From GCA-2731375 sp002731375 (GTDB lineage: Bacteria; Pseudomonadota; Alphaproteobacteria; GCA-2731375), in contig JASMDX010000080.1 in NCBI GenBank assembly GCA_030752605.1, forward strand, positions 1 to 64,000: DNA of 64,000 bases, written 5' to 3'. Of this stretch, positions 61,152 to 64,000 are shown one piece after another (positions within the stretch are counted from its first letter, which is position 1; every line of letters begins with the position of its first letter). Made by a program: the position numbers and the translations under genes. The notes beneath the pieces are model-generated. The model had not been told where the DNA came from. It did no database searches and worked only from the letters and a program-made list of their open reading frames with translations.

Positions 61152-61535
61152 ATGTCATTAAAAATCAGACTGGCCCGCGGCGGGGCAAAAAAGCGGCCGC
61201 ATTATCGCATCGTGGTGGCGGACAGCCGCATGCCCCGCGATGGCCGCTATATCGAGCGTCTGGGCACCTATGACCCCCTGCTGGCCAAGGACGACGACAA
61301 GCGCGTTGATCTTAAGGAAGAGCGTATCCGCTATTGGCTGAGCAAGGGAGCCAAGCCGACTGACCGGGTCGCGACCTTCCTGGGCAAGGCCGAGATTACG
61401 GCGATGCCCGCGCAACGCAACAACCCGCAGAAAGCCAAGCCCAAGGCCAAGGCTCAGGAACGCCTGGCCGCGGCAGCGGAAGCTGCCAGCGCCGAAGCCG
61501 CCGCGCCGGCCGAGGAAGCCCCGGCTGAAGCTTAG
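61152..61535 (+). CDS. rpsP: 30S ribosomal protein S16
   Basis: S16 is an assembly protein of the 30S subunit. The 127-residue sequence starts MSLKIRLARGGAKKRPHYRIVVADSR in the fully conserved pattern, followed by FIERLGTYDPL-type and VDLKEERIRYWLSKGAKPTDRV blocks. The last 40 residues are a Lys/Ala/Glu-rich low-complexity extension, usual in alphaproteobacterial S16. It lies 57 bases after ffh and 20 bases before rimM. Confidence 0.97.
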   Translation: MSLKIRLARGGAKKRPHYRIVVADSRMPRDGRYIERLGTYDPLLAKDDDKRVDLKEERIRYWLSKGAKPTDRVATFLGKAEITAMPAQRNNPQKAKPKAKAQERLAAAAEAASAEAAAPAEEAPAEA

Positions 61536-61555
61536 GCCGGAGCAGGTGCCGTTCG

Positions 61556-62101
61556 ATGCCCGAAGAACGCCTGTTATTGGGTGAGATCGTCGCGGCGCAC
61601 GGCATCAAGGGTCTGGTTAAGATCCGCAGCTTCACGCAGGCGCCAAAAGATATCCTGGCCTACGGCGCGCTGCGGACTGAAGCTGGAAAGGTGATTGAAC
61701 TAGCCCTGAAGGGGCCAACCAAGGGCGGCCTTTTGGCGGCGGTTTCGGGGACCAACGACCGCAACGGGGCCGAAGCACTAAAGGGCACCAGGCTTTATGT
61801 GGAGCGCGGTGTCCTGCCGGAACTGCCGGCGCAAGAAGAAGAGTTCTATTACGCCGACCTGATCGGGCTAGCGGTGGAATTGGCGGATGGCACGACCTTT
61901 GGTGAAGTCAAGGCGGTGCATGATTTCGGCGCCGGTGATTTGTTGGAACTGCAACCGCTGAATTCCGGCGGCAAGGTACAGGAAACCATCATGGTGCCGT
62001 TTGATCGGGATACGGTACCGGAGATTGACCTGATCAACAGACGCCTGGTGTTCGTGGCGCCTGTTGAGCGTGACGGTGACGACGATGACGGCGGGCGTTG
62101 A
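61556..62101 (+). CDS. rimM: Ribosome maturation factor RimM
   Basis: RimM binds S19 and helps 16S processing and 30S head maturation. The 181-residue protein has an N-terminal RimM barrel (LLLGEIVAAHGIKGLVKIRSFT) and a C-terminal PRC barrel (EEEFYYADLIGLAVELADGTTFGEV, FGAGDLLELQP, MVPFDRDTVPEID). The tail is very acidic (DGDDDDGG). It overlaps the trmD start by about 17 bases. Confidence 0.95.
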   Translation: MPEERLLLGEIVAAHGIKGLVKIRSFTQAPKDILAYGALRTEAGKVIELALKGPTKGGLLAAVSGTNDRNGAEALKGTRLYVERGVLPELPAQEEEFYYADLIGLAVELADGTTFGEVKAVHDFGAGDLLELQPLNSGGKVQETIMVPFDRDTVPEIDLINRRLVFVAPVERDGDDDDGGR

Positions 62102-62837
62102 AGGCAAGAATTGGCCGGACCCATGGTCGGCTAGAGTCCTGACCCTGTTTCCGGAGATGTTTCCCGGTCCCTTGGGTCAAAGTCTGGCTGGAAAAGCCCT
62201 AGAAAAGGGCATTTGGCGGCTGGAAACGGTGGACATTCGTGACTTTGCGCGCGATAAACACCGCTCCGTGGACGATGCCCCCTTTGGCGGCGGCCCGGGA
62301 ATGGTTATGCGGCCTGATATTTTGGCCGATACGGTGGATCATGTGCGTAAGGAGCAGGCTCCGAATGGCACGGATCGAGTGATTTATCTAAGCCCGCGCG
62401 GGCGCCGGTTGGATCAGGCGATGGCACGGGAATTGGCGGAGCAGAACGGCATTATTCTGCTGTGTGGGCGTTTTGAAGGGGTTGATCAACGGGCCCTGGA
62501 CAGACGCGAAATTGAAGAGGTTAGCGTCGGCGATTTCGTGCTATCGGGGGGAGAGACGGCGGCATTGGTGTTGTTGGACGCCGTCGTTAGGTTGCTGCCG
62601 GGAGTTATTGGCGAGCCGGCGACGCTGGAAGAAGAGAGTTTTGTCCACGGGTTATTGGAATATTCCCAATATACCCGGCCCCAGGTTTGGGAAGGGCAGG
62701 AGGTGCCGGAAGTCTTGACATCCGGCCACCACGAGAACATTAGGGCCTGGCGTAAGGCACAGGCTGAGGAATTGACCAAGGAGCGGCGGCCGGACCTATG
62801 GGAACGGTATCTACGCTCCGCTAAATCGCGAGGCTAG
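62085..62837 (+). CDS. trmD: tRNA (guanine-N1-)-methyltransferase
   Basis: TrmD makes m1G37 in tRNAs reading CNN-type and related codons, preventing frameshifts. It is a SPOUT-family knotted enzyme: ARVLTLFPEMFPGPLG, VDDAPFGGGPGMVMRPD, VIYLSPRGRRLDQAMA, and the SAM knot LLCGRFEGVDQRALD with SVGDFVLSGGETAALVLLDAVVR. The ATG at 62085 gives 250 residues. A start at 62,064 is also in frame and would overlap rimM more. rplS starts 4 bases after its stop. Length and motifs are normal. Confidence 0.96.
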   Translation: MTAGVEGKNWPDPWSARVLTLFPEMFPGPLGQSLAGKALEKGIWRLETVDIRDFARDKHRSVDDAPFGGGPGMVMRPDILADTVDHVRKEQAPNGTDRVIYLSPRGRRLDQAMARELAEQNGIILLCGRFEGVDQRALDRREIEEVSVGDFVLSGGETAALVLLDAVVRLLPGVIGEPATLEEESFVHGLLEYSQYTRPQVWEGQEVPEVLTSGHHENIRAWRKAQAEELTKERRPDLWERYLRSAKSRG

Positions 62838-62841
62838 TGCA

Positions 62842-63291
62842 ATGAATTTGTTGCAGAAGTTTGAAGACCGCCAATTGCAGGCACGGAAGTCTGACTATGA
62901 TGTGCCGGAATTTGCTCCAGGCGATAGCGTCCGCGTCAACGTCAAGGTGATCGAGGGCACGCGGGAGCGGGTGCAGGCCTTTGAAGGCGTCTGCATCGCG
63001 GTCAAGCAGGCCGGAATCAATTCCTCCTTCACGATACGGAAAATTTCCTATGGCGAGGGTGTGGAGCGGGTCTTTCCCATGCATTCGCCGCGGATCGATT
63101 CCATCGATGTGGTGCGCAAGGGCCGGGTCCGCCGGGCCAAGCTGTATTACCTGCGCGGCCTGACGGGCAAACGGGCCCGTATCGCCGAAAAGCAGGATCA
63201 TCGCCGCGTTACCCGCGCCAAGGGCGAAAGCAAGAACAAGACGGCGGCGGCGGCTGAAGCGGCCTCCACGACAGCTTCTGGCGCCGAATAG
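62842..63291 (+). CDS. rplS: 50S ribosomal protein L19
   Basis: L19 is located at the 30S-50S interface. The 149-residue protein shows the core FAPGDSVRVNVKVIEGTRERVQAFEGVCIAVKQ, SFTIRKISYGEGVERVFPMHSPRIDSIDVVRKGRVRRAKLYYLRGLTGKRARI in segments. The C-terminal 25 residues are an Ala/Thr/Lys low-complexity extension. It is the last ribosomal gene of the operon. The 94 bases to leuC hold CGCCCTATTTTACGGGCG, a weak hairpin without a clear T-tract. Confidence 0.97.
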   Translation: MNLLQKFEDRQLQARKSDYDVPEFAPGDSVRVNVKVIEGTRERVQAFEGVCIAVKQAGINSSFTIRKISYGEGVERVFPMHSPRIDSIDVVRKGRVRRAKLYYLRGLTGKRARIAEKQDHRRVTRAKGESKNKTAAAAEAASTTASGAE

Positions 63292-63385
63292 GTTTCCAAC
63301 CGGGGCAATGCGGCAATTTGGCCGCGCCCTATTTTACGGGCGGACTTGAATTCGGTGGCGCCCATGTCTGAAAGGATTGGGCGGT

Positions 63386-64000
63386 ATGGCTGCTGATAAT
63401 TCGGGTGCGAAAACCCTCTACGACAAGATCTGGGAAGCGCATCTAGTCGATGAGCAAGATGACGGTACCTGCGTCATCTATGTGGACCGTCACTTGGTGC
63501 ATGAAGTCACCTCTCCCCAGGCCTTTGAAGGTCTGCGCGCGGCGGGGCGCAAGATCCACCGCCGGGATGCCACCTTGGCCGTAGCCGACCACAACGTCCC
63601 CACCAAGGACCGTGACAAAGGCATCGACAATCCTGAAAGCAAATTGCAGGTCGATACCCTGGTCAAGAACGTAGCGGATTTTGACGTACCTTATTTTCCC
63701 GTCGATGACCCGCGCCAGGGCGTGGTCCATATCATCGGGCCGGAGCAAGGCTTTACCCAGCCCGGCATGACCATAGTCTGCGGCGACAGCCACACCGCCA
63801 CCCATGGCGCATTCGGCGCACTGGCGTTCGGCATTGGCACTTCTGAGGTCGAACATGTGCTGGCGACCCAGACCCTGATCCAGCAGCCGTCGAAGAACAT
63901 GCGTATCGACGTCAACGGCGATTTGCCCGCTGGCTGCACGGGCAAGGATCTGATCCTGGCCATCATCCGCAAGATCGGCACCGCCGGCGGCACAGGCTGT
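63386..64000 (+). CDS. leuC: 3-isopropylmalate dehydratase large subunit, cut by the window edge
   Basis: LeuC is the 4Fe-4S subunit of isopropylmalate isomerase, which interconverts 2- and 3-isopropylmalate in leucine synthesis. The frame opens at an ATG at 63386 and runs off the window after 205 codons without a stop. It has KTLYDKIWEAHLV, VDRHLVHEVTSPQAFEGLR, the DHNVPT motif, IGPEQGFTQPGMTIVCGDSHTATHGAFG-type block with the first cluster-related residues, and GTSEVEHVLATQTLIQ. The Fe-S cysteines lie further on. leuA is at 51,495. An order trmD-rplS-leuC(-leuD) is common in alphaproteobacteria. Confidence 0.96.
   Translation, partial: MAADNSGAKTLYDKIWEAHLVDEQDDGTCVIYVDRHLVHEVTSPQAFEGLRAAGRKIHRRDATLAVADHNVPTKDRDKGIDNPESKLQVDTLVKNVADFDVPYFPVDDPRQGVVHIIGPEQGFTQPGMTIVCGDSHTATHGAFGALAFGIGTSEVEHVLATQTLIQQPSKNMRIDVNGDLPAGCTGKDLILAIIRKIGTAGGTGC

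Overview
The window is a 64 kb piece of an alphaproteobacterial chromosome, probably from a Rhodospirillales-like lineage. The evidence is gene order and protein type: uvrC-pgsA-mob/moa, a class IIA HAD hydrolase near ribF, a single-chain indolepyruvate ferredoxin oxidoreductase, guaB-rsmB-guaA, and ffh-rpsP-rimM-trmD-rplS-leuC. Most of the window is GC-rich. Two stretches are clearly AT-rich and look acquired: about 1-900 and about 29,870-37,425.

Layout. 1-940: edge of an AT-rich island at a tRNA-Ala locus, with two tandem 199-bp units that each contain only the 5' half of a tRNA-Ala, next to one intact tRNA-Ala(CGC). 1,046-7,091 (minus): an SDR and a molybdenum-cofactor block (moaE, moaD, moeA, mobB) with pgsA and uvrC. 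7,092-7,490: a non-coding stretch with several DnaA-box-like sequences. 7,491-15,355: Ca/Na antiporter, HAD hydrolase, CheY-like regulator, ribF and the fused 2-oxoacid ferredoxin oxidoreductase. 15,383-17,011: two decaying genes (CBS protein, class III adenylate cyclase) around a DMT transporter. 17,028-22,197: CoA-ester lyase divergent from an FAD oxidoreductase / amidohydrolase / CobW GTPase row. 22,467-29,868: heterotetrameric sarcosine oxidase (soxB-D-A-G), an enoyl-CoA hydratase and an amidase. 29,869-37,425: AT-rich island with small hypothetical genes, a serine-recombinase relic and a first hydantoinase/oxoprolinase pair. 37,426-44,622: purine synthesis (guaB, guaA), rsmB, a transglutaminase-like protein, rlmE and ppx/gppA. 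44,793-51,081: tRNA-Gln(CTG), a glutamine amidotransferase, an FNR-type regulator, and several broken genes. 51,495-59,513: leuA, a second hydantoinase/oxoprolinase pair, and two acyl-CoA dehydrogenases. 59,697-64,000: ffh, rpsP, rimM, trmD, rplS and the start of leuC.

Together the intact genes suggest a heterotroph that uses small nitrogen compounds: sarcosine oxidase, two ATP-dependent hydantoinase/oxoprolinase pairs, an amidase and an amidohydrolase, with CoA-thioester catabolism (acyl-CoA dehydrogenases, enoyl-CoA hydratase, CoA lyase, thiolase). Molybdopterin synthesis and an FNR-type O2-sensing regulator indicate respiratory flexibility.

A striking feature is the number of degraded genes outside housekeeping operons: MaoC dehydratase, CBS protein, adenylate cyclase, two EamA transporter fragments, Sel1 protein, thiolase, GNAT and a Gfo/Idh-type oxidoreductase. 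This suggests continuing gene loss, or assembly error for the single-frameshift cases. No CRISPR array, intact transposase, rRNA gene or complete prophage was seen. The best candidates for something undescribed are the tandem tRNA-Ala half-gene units and the recurring AT-rich motif found near the island ends and the DnaA-box region.
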